From Candidatus Dependentiae bacterium (GTDB lineage Bacteria > Babelota > Babeliae > Babelales > Vermiphilaceae): 64,000 bases of DNA. Location: assembly GCA_026389015.1 (NCBI GenBank), contig JAPLIR010000029.1:61975-125974 (forward strand), in the 5' to 3' direction. Position numbers and translations under genes: made by a program. Positions 9,585 to 18,381 of the stretch are shown in pieces. Each line of letters begins with the position of its first letter. The stretch's first letter is position 1. The notes beneath the pieces are model-generated. The model was not told where the DNA came from. It did not search any database and saw only the letters and a list, made by a program, of their open reading frames with translations.

Positions 9585-9630
9585 AAGCCCTTGCTTTCAT
9601 TTATTGATGAAAGCAAGGGCTTTATTTATT
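9585..9630 (+). terminator. Rho-independent terminator after the coiled-coil protein gene
   Basis: A 16-bp perfect stem (AAGCCCTTGCTTTCAT paired with ATGAAAGCAAGGGCTT) with a 6-nt loop is followed by a T-rich tail. It lies 75 bp beyond the stop at 9510. Confidence 0.85.
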
Positions 9631-9798
9631 TGTGGCAAATTGCCAGCCTCCAGTATCTCATATAAAGAAATTTTGAACCTGACTATCACAAATGACGGCG
9701 ATGTAATCATAGTGGTCTCAAAATGACGGGGAAGGCCTAAAAAGGGGCCAGGAAATAAGACTATATAAATGACAAAGCGCAAGTCACATTGACCCTAA

Positions 9799-9897
9799 AA
9801 GTGTATAGATTCAAAAGTAAGTGTCATAACTGATCGCAATGGCTTTGTGATCGGCCACGCGCTCGGTGCTGGTAATATTCATGATTCAAAAATTTGA
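9799..9897 (+). pseudogene. Possible transposase remnant (IS4/IS5-like fragment)
   Basis: A short open stretch between stop codons encodes VSVITDRNGFVIGHALGAGN followed by IHDSKI and a stop. The pattern of a D-x-x-G-x-x-[IL] strand followed by xxGNxHDSK resembles the region after the first catalytic Asp in IS4/IS5-type DDE transposases. There is no start codon and the flanks are closed by stops, so only a scrap of about 32 codons remains. The surrounding 471-bp gap 9511..9981 contains two terminators and otherwise nothing I can assign. The identification rests on one short motif. Confidence 0.4.
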
Positions 9898-9921
9898 GTT
9901 TAGAGATAGGCTCTAAAAAGA

Positions 9922-9960
9922 ACGGGCACTGCTTTTTAGAGCAGTGCCCGTTTTGTTTTA
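9922..9960 (-). terminator. Bidirectional terminator after the pyrophosphatase gene
   Basis: A 12-bp perfect GC-rich stem (ACGGGCACTGCT with AGCAGTGCCCGT) has T-rich tracts on both sides. It lies 22 bp beyond the stop of the leftward pyrophosphatase gene and can work in both directions. Confidence 0.85.
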
Positions 9961-9981
9961 ATCTCTATTTTTTGTATGCGA

Positions 9982-11955
9982 TTAGATCAACACCAATAAA
10001 AGTGAAATCATCGACATAAGCTTAATCAGAATGTTAAGCGCAGGACCGGATGTATCTTTGAAAGGATCGCCCACCGTGTCGCCAATAACCGCTGCTTTGT
10101 GAGCATCGGAACCTTTGCCGCCAAAGTGACCAGCTTCAATATACTTCTTTGCGTTATCCCATGCACCACCACCATTGGCCATCATTAATGCAAGCAATAC
10201 ACCTGCAACCGTAGCGCCAATAAGCATGCCGCCAAGACCAGCTTTACCCAAGGTAAAGCGAATGAAAATCGGCAACGCAACCGTGATAACACCTGGCAAT
10301 ACCATCTCTCTTAATGCCGCTTTGGTACTAATCGCAACGCAACGGTTATAATCTGGTTGACCGGTGCCTTCCATGAGGCCTGGAATTTCTTTAAATTGAC
10401 GACGAACTTCCATTACCATTTCCAATGCCGCATCACCAACTGAACGCATGGTTAAAGCAGAAATAATAAATGGCATGGTGCCACCAATAAACACACCCAC
10501 TAAAATAACTGGATCAAGAATATCAAGTACTGGCAGACCTGCTGTTTGTGAGTATGCCGTAAACATAGCAAGCGCTGTTAACAATGCTGAACCAATAGCA
10601 AAACCTTTACCCATTGCTGCCGTAGTGTTTCCTAAAGCATCAAGTTTATCAGTAATTTTTCTTACTGCAGGATCAAAGCCAGCCATTTCTGCAATACCGC
10701 CTGCGTTATCCGCAATAGGGCCATATGCATCGACAGTCATGGTGATACCAACGGTAGCCAACATAGCAACTGCCGCTAATGAAACACCAAATAATCCGCC
10801 GCCGAAAGTGAAAGCGAATAATACAACACCTGAAAGCAATATCACCGGTGCTACTACTGATTCCATACCAAGTGAAAGACCGTAAATTAAGTTAGTTGCT
10901 GCACCAGAACATGATGATGCTGCCAACTTTTTAATGGGTGCTCCACCTGTGTAGTATTCAGTAATGCTGCCCACAATTGCCCCTGCCATACAGCCAGCTA
11001 AGACTGCTATGAATAAGCAATAATCGATGCCCATGTGGCTAATGTAACCATATGAAAAACCTAAGAAAGAAAGAATGGCAATATAGGTTGCGCTACGTAG
11101 CATAGCCGCTGGTTGTAATTTTAAAATAGCGTTGGATAACAAACCAATAATAGAGCCCATCATACCAAGAGCAGCCAAGGCTATTGGCAATGCCAAATAG
11201 GTAAGATTGGAACCAAATTCATGGTGCGCAACGATAATCGAAGCAACCATTGCACCGATATACGATTCATAAATATCGGCACCCATGCCAGCTGTATCGC
11301 CAACACAATCACCAACGTTATCAGCAATAACTGCTGGATTACGTGGATCGTCCTCTGGAATACCTTTTTCAATTTTACCCACTAAATCAGCACCAACGTC
11401 AGCTGATTTGGTATAAATACCACCGCCAACGCGAGCAAAAAAGGCAACTAAAGAAGCCCCGAAACCAAAGCAGGTAATCAAAAGAATAAAATCTGGGTGT
11501 TCAAAGAAAAGATAGAAAACTGAACCAAGGCCAAGGAGACCGAAACTTGCTACGGAAAAACCCATAACGCCGCCACCAAAGAATGCAACGAGGAAAGCTG
11601 AGTGCTCACCGTTATCTTTTGCAGCCATTGTGGTGCGTAGATTTGCTTGTGTTGCTGCATGCATACCAATTAAGCCGGTAGTCATGGAGCACAATGAGCC
11701 AGCCACAAAAAGTGCTGCGGCCAATGGGTTCACAAAAAATCCAAGCGCTACGGCAACTATCGCTGCAATAATGGCGATAATTCTATATTCTTCTCTCAAA
11801 AAAGTCATAGCGCCACCGCGGATGGCATGGGCAATTTCGATCGCCCTTGCATTCGTTACCGGTATTTGACCGATTTTGTATAAGAGAAATGCTACGACCC
11901 CTAGGCCGGCAAAACCCCAAAAACTAAACAAAATAAAATAATTCAGGATTTCCAT
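9982..11955 (-). CDS. hppA: Membrane-bound ion-pumping pyrophosphatase, K+-dependent type
   Basis: A 657-residue integral membrane pyrophosphatase that couples PPi hydrolysis to H+ or Na+ export. Many hydrophobic segments are present, with the family's pyrophosphate-binding loops: [11 protein letters not shown] near 186-196, [20 protein letters not shown] near 212-231, [19 protein letters not shown] near 409-427, and [15 protein letters not shown] near the C-terminus. GNTTAA at 442-447 carries Ala where K+-independent enzymes have Lys, which places it in the K+-dependent subclass from family knowledge. Whether it pumps H+ or Na+ cannot be decided by eye. Length fits the family (about 650-750). 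The start ATG follows a GGAG site. It is divergent from fic, sharing a 285-bp upstream region with a 51-bp repeat array. Confidence 0.95.
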   Translation of the reverse strand: MEILNYFILFSFWGFAGLGVVAFLLYKIGQIPVTNARAIEIAHAIRGGAMTFLREEYRIIAIIAAIVAVALGFFVNPLAAALFVAGSLCSMTTGLIGMHAATQANLRTTMAAKDNGEHSAFLVAFFGGGVMGFSVASFGLLGLGSVFYLFFEHPDFILLITCFGFGASLVAFFARVGGGIYTKSADVGADLVGKIEKGIPEDDPRNPAVIADNVGDCVGDTAGMGADIYESYIGAMVASIIVAHHEFGSNLTYLALPIALAALGMMGSIIGLLSNAILKLQPAAMLRSATYIAILSFLGFSYGYISHMGIDYCLFIAVLAGCMAGAIVGSITEYYTGGAPIKKLAASSCSGAATNLIYGLSLGMESVVAPVILLSGVVLFAFTFGGGLFGVSLAAVAMLATVGITMTVDAYGPIADNAGGIAEMAGFDPAVRKITDKLDALGNTTAAMGKGFAIGSALLTALAMFTAYSQTAGLPVLDILDPVILVGVFIGGTMPFIISALTMRSVGDAALEMVMEVRRQFKEIPGLMEGTGQPDYNRCVAISTKAALREMVLPGVITVALPIFIRFTLGKAGLGGMLIGATVAGVLLALMMANGGGAWDNAKKYIEAGHFGGKGSDAHKAAVIGDTVGDPFKDTSGPALNILIKLMSMISLLLVLI

Positions 11956-12077
11956 TCAGAACTCCGTATGTAATGAAACAACACTATTTTGACCTAAAAT
12001 AACCTAAAGAAAACTCTTTTATCTTACTGGTTTTGGCAAATTTGTAAAGCGAGGGCGGCAGTCAATCTTATTAACTG

Positions 12078-12216
12078 CCCTTATTTTATTGTACTTCTAC
12101 ATATTGAAATAAGGCCCTGATTTCACTCTCCTTATTTCATTTTGACTCCTGATATTGAAATAAGGATCTGTTTTTGCTATTCTTATTTCAGTTTAATCGC
12201 TTATATTGAAACAAGC
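12078..12216. repeat. Three tandem 51-bp units, each an inverted repeat (candidate operator)
   Basis: Three copies of the left arm CTTATTT[CT]A start at 12080, 12131 and 12182, and three copies of the right arm TTGAAA[TC]AAG[GC] start at 12104, 12155 and 12206, so both arms recur at exactly 51 bp. Within each unit the arms are inverted complements about 24 bp apart. The array lies in the divergent gap between the pyrophosphatase gene and fic, and ends 25 bp before the fic ATG. Regular, promoter-proximal dyads suggest cooperative binding by a DNA-binding protein; the C-terminal helix-turn-helix-like region of the Fic protein is an obvious candidate (inference). Confidence 0.8.
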
Positions 12217-12240
12217 TTGCCATTAAGAGTGGGGATAATT

Positions 12241-13371
12241 ATGAGAATAACCGGTCAATATCAATACATTGGCAACATTAGACATTTTATTCCCGACCCT
12301 TTGCCACCTGAAAATCCACCTTTTATATTAAATACTGAGATTATGGCTCTTTATGGAGACGCCATGCTCCATCTAGGTAAACTCAATGAAATGTCGACAA
12401 GCCTGCCCGATGTACAACGCTTTATAAAAGCTTACATTATTAAAGAAGCATTGCTCTCGTCTGCCATTGAAGGAATTCATACCACCTTATTAGATGTCTA
12501 CACACAACCTTTGCTTGAAGAAAAACCTAATAAAAACACTCAATTGGTAATGAACTATACTACCGCCTTAGAAGTTGCACTCTCATCAATAGAAAAAGAC
12601 GGCCCCATTGATTTAGAAGGAATTTTAGCTGCCCATAAAGCACTGATGGAACTCGAAGACGATGAGAAAGCAAACCCAGGGAAATTAAGGAACTGTTCGG
12701 TGCGCGTTGGTCAACTGATTCCACCACCAGCACATTTGGTACCACCACTTATGGCTGACCTCCAGCAGTACATCAACAACGATAAAACAGTGCCGGCACT
12801 GATTCAAGCAGGACTTGCCCACGTTCAATTTGAAACTATCCATCCATTTTTGGATGGCAATGGTCGCATAGGAAGACTCCTCATTGTCCTGATGCTCATA
12901 AAAAATGGATTACTTGCTGCACCAATACTCTACCCTTCCTATTATTTCAAAAAATATCACATGGAATATTATCACTACCTTGATGGTGTCAGAATGGAAG
13001 GCGATTTTGAAGGCTGGATTATTTTTTATTTGACGGCAATTCGAGACAGTAGTATTGATGCATACAAACGAGCAAAGGGTATTGAGACATTACGCGAACA
13101 ACTGATTCAACTCATCACAAACAATAATAGATCGCCCAAAGCGCCAACAGCTAAACTACGTGCTCTGTCGATTCTTTTTCATTATCCGGTGATTAGCACA
13201 AATCTATTAAGTGAAAAACTCGAGGTTGCATACAACACGGCACACACTATTATTGACGACTTCATTGAGCTCGGAATCCTTGAAGAAGAAACCCAACAAA
13301 AGCGAGGAAAATTATTCAAATTCAAAGAGTATCTTGAGATTCTTGATCGTTCCTACGATCGCAAGCTATAA
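12241..13371 (+). CDS. Fic-family protein (probable AMPylator), class II autoinhibited, with C-terminal winged-helix-like region
   Basis: A 376-residue Fic protein. The Fic core motif HPFLDGNGRIGR is at 201-212, with catalytic His201. The inhibitory-helix motif SSAIEG lies before the core at about 73-78, which defines class II (N-terminal inhibition). The N-terminus fits Fic_N and the last 75 residues look like a winged helix (LLSEKLEVAYNTAHTIIDDF). Fic enzymes usually transfer AMP to a target hydroxyl. No signal peptide. ATG 12241 was chosen because it follows a G-rich site and begins the conserved part; a TTG start at 12142 would run through the repeat array. The stop overlaps the convergent ankyrin gene by 6 bp. 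It may repress its own promoter through the upstream repeats. Alternative: NMPylation of another kind. Confidence 0.92.
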   Translation: MRITGQYQYIGNIRHFIPDPLPPENPPFILNTEIMALYGDAMLHLGKLNEMSTSLPDVQRFIKAYIIKEALLSSAIEGIHTTLLDVYTQPLLEEKPNKNTQLVMNYTTALEVALSSIEKDGPIDLEGILAAHKALMELEDDEKANPGKLRNCSVRVGQLIPPPAHLVPPLMADLQQYINNDKTVPALIQAGLAHVQFETIHPFLDGNGRIGRLLIVLMLIKNGLLAAPILYPSYYFKKYHMEYYHYLDGVRMEGDFEGWIIFYLTAIRDSSIDAYKRAKGIETLREQLIQLITNNNRSPKAPTAKLRALSILFHYPVISTNLLSEKLEVAYNTAHTIIDDFIELGILEEETQQKRGKLFKFKEYLEILDRSYDRKL

Positions 13372-14607
13372 TTTTTCTGCCTTGCCGCCCAAGCTCATGA
13401 TGTCAAACAGTTTATTATCATCATCATTGCCTTTTTTTCTATCGATTCTTTGACGCTTAACTACAGGCTTAGCTGCTTCTTCAGATGCCTTTTGCGCAGC
13501 AAGAAGCATCTGATGTTTCTTGTCTGCAATCTCATCAGCCTTTGGATAAAAACAATATTGAGCGATCAGATTAGCCGCAACCTCAGGAAGATAAGGCACA
13601 TGTCTATACAGAGACCACTTATTACTATCTTTTTTTAATACCTGTAGCTCAGCCTGCTCATGTTTTTCGATGAGTGCGGCAAGAGCTTTGTTCCCATAAA
13701 AAAGCGCCCTGTGTTTTGCAGTCCGATCAAGCCTGTCACACAATGTGGTATTAGCGCGATATTTGAGCAAAGACTCAACACATGCAGTTTTATTTGAATT
13801 TCCAGCCCAGTGCAATGCCGTCCAGCCGTCACCAGTATCTTTGACATCAACATTAGCCCGATTCTCAAGCAAAAGCTCTAAACACTTTTGAAATCCTTTT
13901 TGCGCAGCACAATGAAGTGGCGTAAATCCTCTTTGATTGGCAATATTTACGCTTGGATCATATGCCAATAAAGCTTTCAACAGCCCTACTTTCTTGGTAT
14001 AAACCAGGTTGTGGATAAGCGTGTCGCCAACATCGTCAACAGCATTAATGTTAGCACCGCGCGCAAGCAATAATGCCAAGCATGCGCTATCAGTAATCTG
14101 ATGAAGCGGGGTCTCATCTGTCTCATTAGTTGCTTCAATCGATGCATTATTATCAAGCAAGTACTGAGCGCAATCAACATGCCCTCTGTTGACAGCATTA
14201 TGCAATGGTGTTTCAGCAACATAATCTCGAGCAATTACATCCGCCTTGCACGCAATCAGCACCTCCATTGTTTTTTTGTGTCCCGCAAAGGCTGCTAAAT
14301 GTAGTGGCCTTTTGCCTTCAGAATTCTGAATTTCAATATCAGCCTTAAGATCAAGTATTGATTTAATTTTGTCATCTAGCCCTTCTTTAGCTGCCACCAA
14401 TAGGGCTTGAGAATATTTTTTCTGTGCTTCTTTTAAAAGACTATCTACCTTTGCTGATGCACGCGAGTTAGCAGATTTATTCTGATTATTCTGCTCAGAG
14501 TCAGAAAGAATATCAGTATCATCATCAGAATCTGCGGCCATTGGCACTAAAAGTTGAGAAACAGAGAATAACGATAGAATCATTAACGATGTTATTATAC
14601 GCTTCAT
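13366..14607 (-). CDS. Secreted ankyrin-repeat protein with C-terminal F-box-like motif
   Basis: A 413-residue protein with a signal peptide (IITSLMILSLFSVSQLLVPMA), an acidic low-complexity segment (ADSDDDTDILSDSEQNNQ) and about six or seven ankyrin repeats from residue 70 to 300. Typical repeat cores are EGKRPLHLAAFAGHKKTMEV, AETPLHNAVNRGHVD and GFTPLHCAAQKGFQKCLELL. After the repeats comes HVPYLPEVAANLIAQYCF, which resembles the short helix seen in F-box/PRANC-type C-termini and recurs in two other secreted proteins of this window. The tail is basic (VVKRQRIDRKKG), possibly a nuclear localisation-like stretch. Likely a secreted protein that binds host proteins (inference). The start follows a GGAG site. 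Confidence 0.85.
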   Translation of the reverse strand: MKRIITSLMILSLFSVSQLLVPMAADSDDDTDILSDSEQNNQNKSANSRASAKVDSLLKEAQKKYSQALLVAAKEGLDDKIKSILDLKADIEIQNSEGKRPLHLAAFAGHKKTMEVLIACKADVIARDYVAETPLHNAVNRGHVDCAQYLLDNNASIEATNETDETPLHQITDSACLALLLARGANINAVDDVGDTLIHNLVYTKKVGLLKALLAYDPSVNIANQRGFTPLHCAAQKGFQKCLELLLENRANVDVKDTGDGWTALHWAGNSNKTACVESLLKYRANTTLCDRLDRTAKHRALFYGNKALAALIEKHEQAELQVLKKDSNKWSLYRHVPYLPEVAANLIAQYCFYPKADEIADKKHQMLLAAQKASEEAAKPVVKRQRIDRKKGNDDDNKLFDIMSLGGKAEKL

Positions 14608-14780
14608 AATCTTTTTCTCCGTAGAATTATTACAATAAGTTTTTATACGTTATTTTAACGCAGAAGCATCATAACACTGCCTGGCAGGGCATGTCCACAA
14701 GCTTTTTACGCTCATTAATAAACAATCAGCGCACAAAAAAAAGTTTTCTACTGCTACCTTTAAGATTCTCTAAAAAATTA

Positions 14781-16211
14781 TTATAATGACTTTACTATCG
14801 CCGCCTCGCTAAAAAACAATTTTTGAGAGCCAATAAGTTGATATTCATCGGGGCCTTTGCCAAGCAGCATAATAACACTGCCCGCCTGTGCGTGATCGTA
14901 TGCTTTTTTAATAGCCAGTGCACGGTCAAGCTCACAGATGACATTGCTTTGTTTTTCAATAGAAATACCAACAAGAATATCGTTGATAATAGATTGTGCA
15001 TCCTCAGAGCGAGGATTGTCGGAAGTGAGAATAACTAAATCTGCCCATTGCGCTGCAATACCACCCATAATAGGACGTTTTGACGCATCACGCTCACCAC
15101 CACAACCAAAGACGACTATAAGATGTGGGGTCAAAGATCTGACCATAGAAAGCACAGCTTGGTATGACGATGGATTGTGTGCATAATCAATAAAACAACT
15201 TGCGCCATTTGGCAATTGATAGCGTTCAAGACGTCCTGGAACCGCACCAAAAGTTTTTATGGCTTCCGACATTTGACAGGCTGGCAGACCTAATTCAAAA
15301 CACAAACTCACTACGCCAAGAATGTTATAGACGTTATATTCCCCGAGTAACGATGGACATTCGACAACCATGCTCACATGAGGAGCATTAATAGTTATCT
15401 TTAAAGCTTCAAGATCGTTCGCTTGAATTGTTGCGCCATAATCAGCAGCATGGTTTATGCCGAATAATAATGCTTGAGGATAACTATCTGCAAGTCGAGC
15501 CACAGCAGCATCATCCGCATTCAACAACAAAGGTGCGTCGATTTTTAGTTGATCGACTATTGCACGTTTTGCTGCAAAGTAATCGTCCATCGTTGGATAA
15601 AATTCACCATGCTCTTGCGAAAAATTAGTGAAGATTAATCCATCAAACAATAATCCCTCGGCGCGATGCAATGAGGTTGCCTGTGCCGCAACTTCCATAA
15701 CCACGATTTGTACACCTGCATCAACACACAAACTAAAAAAGTTATGTAAGTAATCGGGATGCTGTGTGGTGAGATTTGTTTTGAATTGTTGATCTAAAAT
15801 TTTATTGTACACGGTACTGAGTAGCGCCGTTTTATAACCCGAAACACGCAGTACATGCTCAAGCAAGAAGGCTGATGTTGTTTTGCCCTTTGTGCCGGTG
15901 ACACCAACAATGCGCAATTTTCGCGCAGGATAGCCACACGCTTGTGCGCTCAGCTGAGCCAACGCTTTACGTGAGCTTTCCACCACCACGAATTCTGCTT
16001 GCGCAGTTGCAATCATCATCTGAATTTCATCAGAAAGGTGCATAGTATTTTCAACCACAATAGTGGTCGCACCTTTTTGTAATGCATCAAGAATATAGCG
16101 CGTGCCATCTTCCTTCTGACCTTTAATTGCAACGAACGTAGAACCTGCGCCAACGTTATCAGTATGACATGCCACAGGATAAACCTGTGGCATGGAGAGA
16201 ATTTTGTTCAT
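14781..16211 (-). CDS. murE: UDP-MurNAc-tripeptide synthetase (meso-DAP-adding type)
   Basis: A 476-residue Mur ligase that adds the third amino acid to UDP-MurNAc-L-Ala-D-Glu in cytoplasmic peptidoglycan synthesis. The ATP-binding loop GTKGKTT is at 106-112, after an N-terminal UDP-binding domain (NVGAGSTFVAIKGQKEDG). TSDNPRSED near 396-404 contains DNPR, the signature of meso-diaminopimelate-adding MurE. The late motif reads GKGPDEYQ where E. coli has GKGHEDYQ, a modest change. FIDYAHNP and a Mur_ligase_C domain are present; the length is normal. It suggests a Gram-negative-type wall. The AGCS symporter gene lies 93 bp upstream on the same strand with a hairpin between. Confidence 0.96.
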   Translation of the reverse strand: MNKILSMPQVYPVACHTDNVGAGSTFVAIKGQKEDGTRYILDALQKGATTIVVENTMHLSDEIQMMIATAQAEFVVVESSRKALAQLSAQACGYPARKLRIVGVTGTKGKTTSAFLLEHVLRVSGYKTALLSTVYNKILDQQFKTNLTTQHPDYLHNFFSLCVDAGVQIVVMEVAAQATSLHRAEGLLFDGLIFTNFSQEHGEFYPTMDDYFAAKRAIVDQLKIDAPLLLNADDAAVARLADSYPQALLFGINHAADYGATIQANDLEALKITINAPHVSMVVECPSLLGEYNVYNILGVVSLCFELGLPACQMSEAIKTFGAVPGRLERYQLPNGASCFIDYAHNPSSYQAVLSMVRSLTPHLIVVFGCGGERDASKRPIMGGIAAQWADLVILTSDNPRSEDAQSIINDILVGISIEKQSNVICELDRALAIKKAYDHAQAGSVIMLLGKGPDEYQLIGSQKLFFSEAAIVKSL

Positions 16212-16247
16212 AGGAATTTATTTTTCTTTTTCGATCTTACTTGCTTG

Positions 16248-16294
16248 TCCGTCGTAGCTAGCCAAGCTGGAAAGCCTGAATTAGCGAAGTCGGA
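16248..16294. repeat. Imperfect inverted repeat between agcS and murE
   Basis: Arms TCCGTCGTAGCTA (16248-16260) and TAGCGAAGTCGGA (16282-16294) pair at 10 of 13 positions around a 21-nt loop. It lies in the 93-bp gap between two leftward genes. It could be an RNA processing or attenuation hairpin, or a dispersed palindromic element; no second copy was seen here. Confidence 0.4.
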
Positions 16295-16304
16295 AAGGGT
16301 TAAA

Positions 16305-17669
16305 TTATTTTTCTTGATGTCCAAATGCAATGACATTATTTCTAATAACCGGAATCAACCATAGGATGCCGAATAAATTGATAGCTAACATGAGAGCCAA
16401 AATAATATCCCCAAGACTCCATACAGCTTTTACATCGATTAATGCACCACCGAATGCAAAAAGGCAATAGAGTATATTGAACAATAGCACAAAGCGCCCT
16501 GTAGTTAAGGATAGCCAAACCTCACGAGTGATAAATGCAAAGCTGACTAAAACGCCGACACCAAAACTTACCGCTAAAAAGGTTATGATGATGCCGCCCA
16601 GGAGTGGTCCAAACACCGTTGCCGATGCCGCAATAGTAAGTTCTGTACCATTTAAGCCAGAATTCCAAACCCCTGATGCCACAATGGCCAAAGCAACCAA
16701 GAAGCAAGCAATGGTACTCATAAATGTTCCAAGCATTGCAACAATTGCGTCTTTCATCGGCGCCTTGCTGCCTGTAGAGCCAAACAAAATTGCAGCGGTG
16801 CCTAATCCAGACTCTGTAGCAAAAATAGCGCGCATCATACCAGCGCGTAACGCCTGCTGCAAAGAAAATCCAAGCAATCCACCTAAGGCTGCTTGTGGCG
16901 TTAATGCACTCTGAGTAATTAATAAGAGCGCTCCACCCAAACTCTTATAATGATATAAAAACATTATGATCATAGTGATACAAAATACCACTACTTTTAC
17001 GGGAACAATCTTATCAGATACTTTAACAATACGCTCAGCACCACCAAAAACTACATAAAAAATAAAAAGTGTAATAGCGATAGCACAAAGCATTGATGAG
17101 AGACCAAAGGTCGTTGCCAAACTGGTGCGTATCGAATTAGTTTGAATGCTATTGCCACCTATAAAACAGAAAAGCAAGCAGAGCACAGCATATAATTTCG
17201 ATAGTACTTTTCCGCCAATCACATCCTGCAAATAAAGCATTGGACCACCAAGTGATGTTTTTCCGGAATGTTTTTGTGCATAATGCATACTTAAAAAAGC
17301 CTCTGCAAAGCGTACTGGCATCAACAACAAACCAAAAATAATTAACCATAATGCAGCGCCTGGTCCGCCTGCAAAAATTGCTGTTGCCACACCCGCAATG
17401 ATACCATTACCCAAGCTGCAACTTAATGCATTGATGAATGCTTGAAGTGGCGTCATACCTCCCTTAGGTTCGTCACATGCAACTTCGCTTTCACACAATG
17501 TTTGCGGTTTTGAAGGTTGAAAAATTTGTTTCCATGCATACATAAAATAACGAACTTGAATAAATCTAAATAACACAGTACACAAAACTCCAGTAGCGAT
17601 AACAAGGATAAAGAGCGGCCAATTGACCAACACGCCACTGATCTGTTTAAGTATTAGTCCAATATCCAC
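16305..17669 (-). CDS. agcS: AGCS-family sodium:alanine (amino acid) symporter
   Basis: A 454-residue integral membrane protein of the alanine/glycine:cation symporter family, importing small amino acids with Na+. It has about ten hydrophobic segments and the family hallmarks NALSCSLGNGIIAGVATAI, GGPGAALWLI and, near residue 270, AGMMRAIFATESGLGTAAIL. The start is GTG at 17669, after AAGGAGTTCCTT with ideal spacing. It is read toward murE. An amino acid importer suits an organism that depends on its host for amino acids, but the exact substrate is not fixed by sequence. Confidence 0.93.
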   Translation of the reverse strand: MDIGLILKQISGVLVNWPLFILVIATGVLCTVLFRFIQVRYFMYAWKQIFQPSKPQTLCESEVACDEPKGGMTPLQAFINALSCSLGNGIIAGVATAIFAGGPGAALWLIIFGLLLMPVRFAEAFLSMHYAQKHSGKTSLGGPMLYLQDVIGGKVLSKLYAVLCLLFCFIGGNSIQTNSIRTSLATTFGLSSMLCAIAITLFIFYVVFGGAERIVKVSDKIVPVKVVVFCITMIIMFLYHYKSLGGALLLITQSALTPQAALGGLLGFSLQQALRAGMMRAIFATESGLGTAAILFGSTGSKAPMKDAIVAMLGTFMSTIACFLVALAIVASGVWNSGLNGTELTIAASATVFGPLLGGIIITFLAVSFGVGVLVSFAFITREVWLSLTTGRFVLLFNILYCLFAFGGALIDVKAVWSLGDIILALMLAINLFGILWLIPVIRNNVIAFGHQEK

Positions 17670-17777
17670 AAGGAACTCCTTAGTTATAATTTTTTAATGT
17701 ACATAGAGATTATGCATAGTATACTTATTTTACTAAATATTAAAATAACAAAAATACAATAGTAGAGTGTTGCACAT

Positions 17778-18212
17778 ATGAAAATAGTTGGACTCGATAT
17801 CGGCGATCAATGGACTGGAACGGCAATTTCTGATGCGTTGCGCATGTTTGCACGTCCGTATAAAACAACCCCGACTAAGGATTTGATTCCTTTCTTGGAA
17901 ACAGTTCTTGCCCAAGAGCCGGTTACAAAAATCGTTATTGGTTACCCAAAAACTATGCGTGGTACCGTGAGCGATCAAACCAAAAAAGTTGAAGCTGCAA
18001 AAGAAAAACTGGAGCAACATTTTCCTAACATCACTTGGATATTGTGGGATGAACGGCTCAGCAGCAAGCGCGCACAAACCCTCAAGGCTGCAAAAACAAA
18101 AGAAGAAAAAATACAGTCTCATTCTGTCGCGGCCGCATTCATTCTATCTTCGTACCTTGAATTTCGTCCGCTCGATTCTATTGATAATCATATAGACGAA
18201 ATAAAAAACTGA
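17778..18212 (+). CDS. ruvX: RuvX/YqgF-type putative pre-16S rRNA nuclease
   Basis: A 144-residue protein of the RuvX/YqgF RNase H-fold family. It opens with MKIVGLDIGDQWTGTAISD (first acidic residue Asp6), continues with TKIVIGYPKTMRGTVSDQ, where family members have VVGxPxxmxGs, and ends with WDERLSSKRAQT, the conserved DERxxS motif with the second acidic site, then HSVAAAFILSSYLE. The family matures the 5' end of 16S rRNA in E. coli. Length is typical (about 140). There is no strong Shine-Dalgarno before the ATG. It reads away from the symporter gene. Confidence 0.92.
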   Translation: MKIVGLDIGDQWTGTAISDALRMFARPYKTTPTKDLIPFLETVLAQEPVTKIVIGYPKTMRGTVSDQTKKVEAAKEKLEQHFPNITWILWDERLSSKRAQTLKAAKTKEEKIQSHSVAAAFILSSYLEFRPLDSIDNHIDEIKN

Positions 18213-18296
18213 TCATTGACAAGAATACAAATTTTTAATTAGCTTTCTAATAAAGGAAGCATAATAAAAAAGTGAAGCAATCCAATAAACGGACAA

Positions 18297-18334
18297 GTCA
18301 ATAAAAAAGGCTGTCTCAATGCTTTTTTATTGAC
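18297..18334 (+). terminator. Perfect AT-rich hairpin between ruvX and the zinc-ribbon gene
   Basis: A perfect 13-bp inverted repeat (GTCAATAAAAAAG with CTTTTTTATTGAC) encloses a 12-nt loop. It lies 85 bp after ruvX and 48 bp before a small gene. The AT-rich stem with no T-tail beyond it makes a weak classical terminator; it may instead be a processing or regulatory hairpin. Confidence 0.45.
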
Positions 18335-18381
18335 TCATTCATATGGGTTATACGACCAATCATTAAAAAGGAGATGGTCAA

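Noticed and set aside
9597..9782. A 61-aa minus-strand open frame (MRFVIYIVLFPGPFLGLPRH...)
   Set aside because: It runs through the terminator stem after the coiled-coil gene, has no ribosome site and no recognisable domain.
9640..9790. Possible dispersed palindromic repeat around ATGACGG motifs
   Set aside because: Two ATGACGG copies occur but no consistent inverted structure or third copy was seen in the window.
10448..10885. A 145-aa plus-strand frame opposite the pyrophosphatase gene
   Set aside because: It is the mirror frame of a highly conserved coding region and has the composition expected of such a shadow.
12142..12240. Upstream extension of fic from a TTG start
   Set aside because: It runs through the 51-bp inverted-repeat array, has no ribosome site and begins before the conserved Fic_N part.
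16477..16914. A 145-aa plus-strand frame opposite the AGCS symporter gene
   Set aside because: It is an antisense frame of a clear membrane protein, with no signal of its own.
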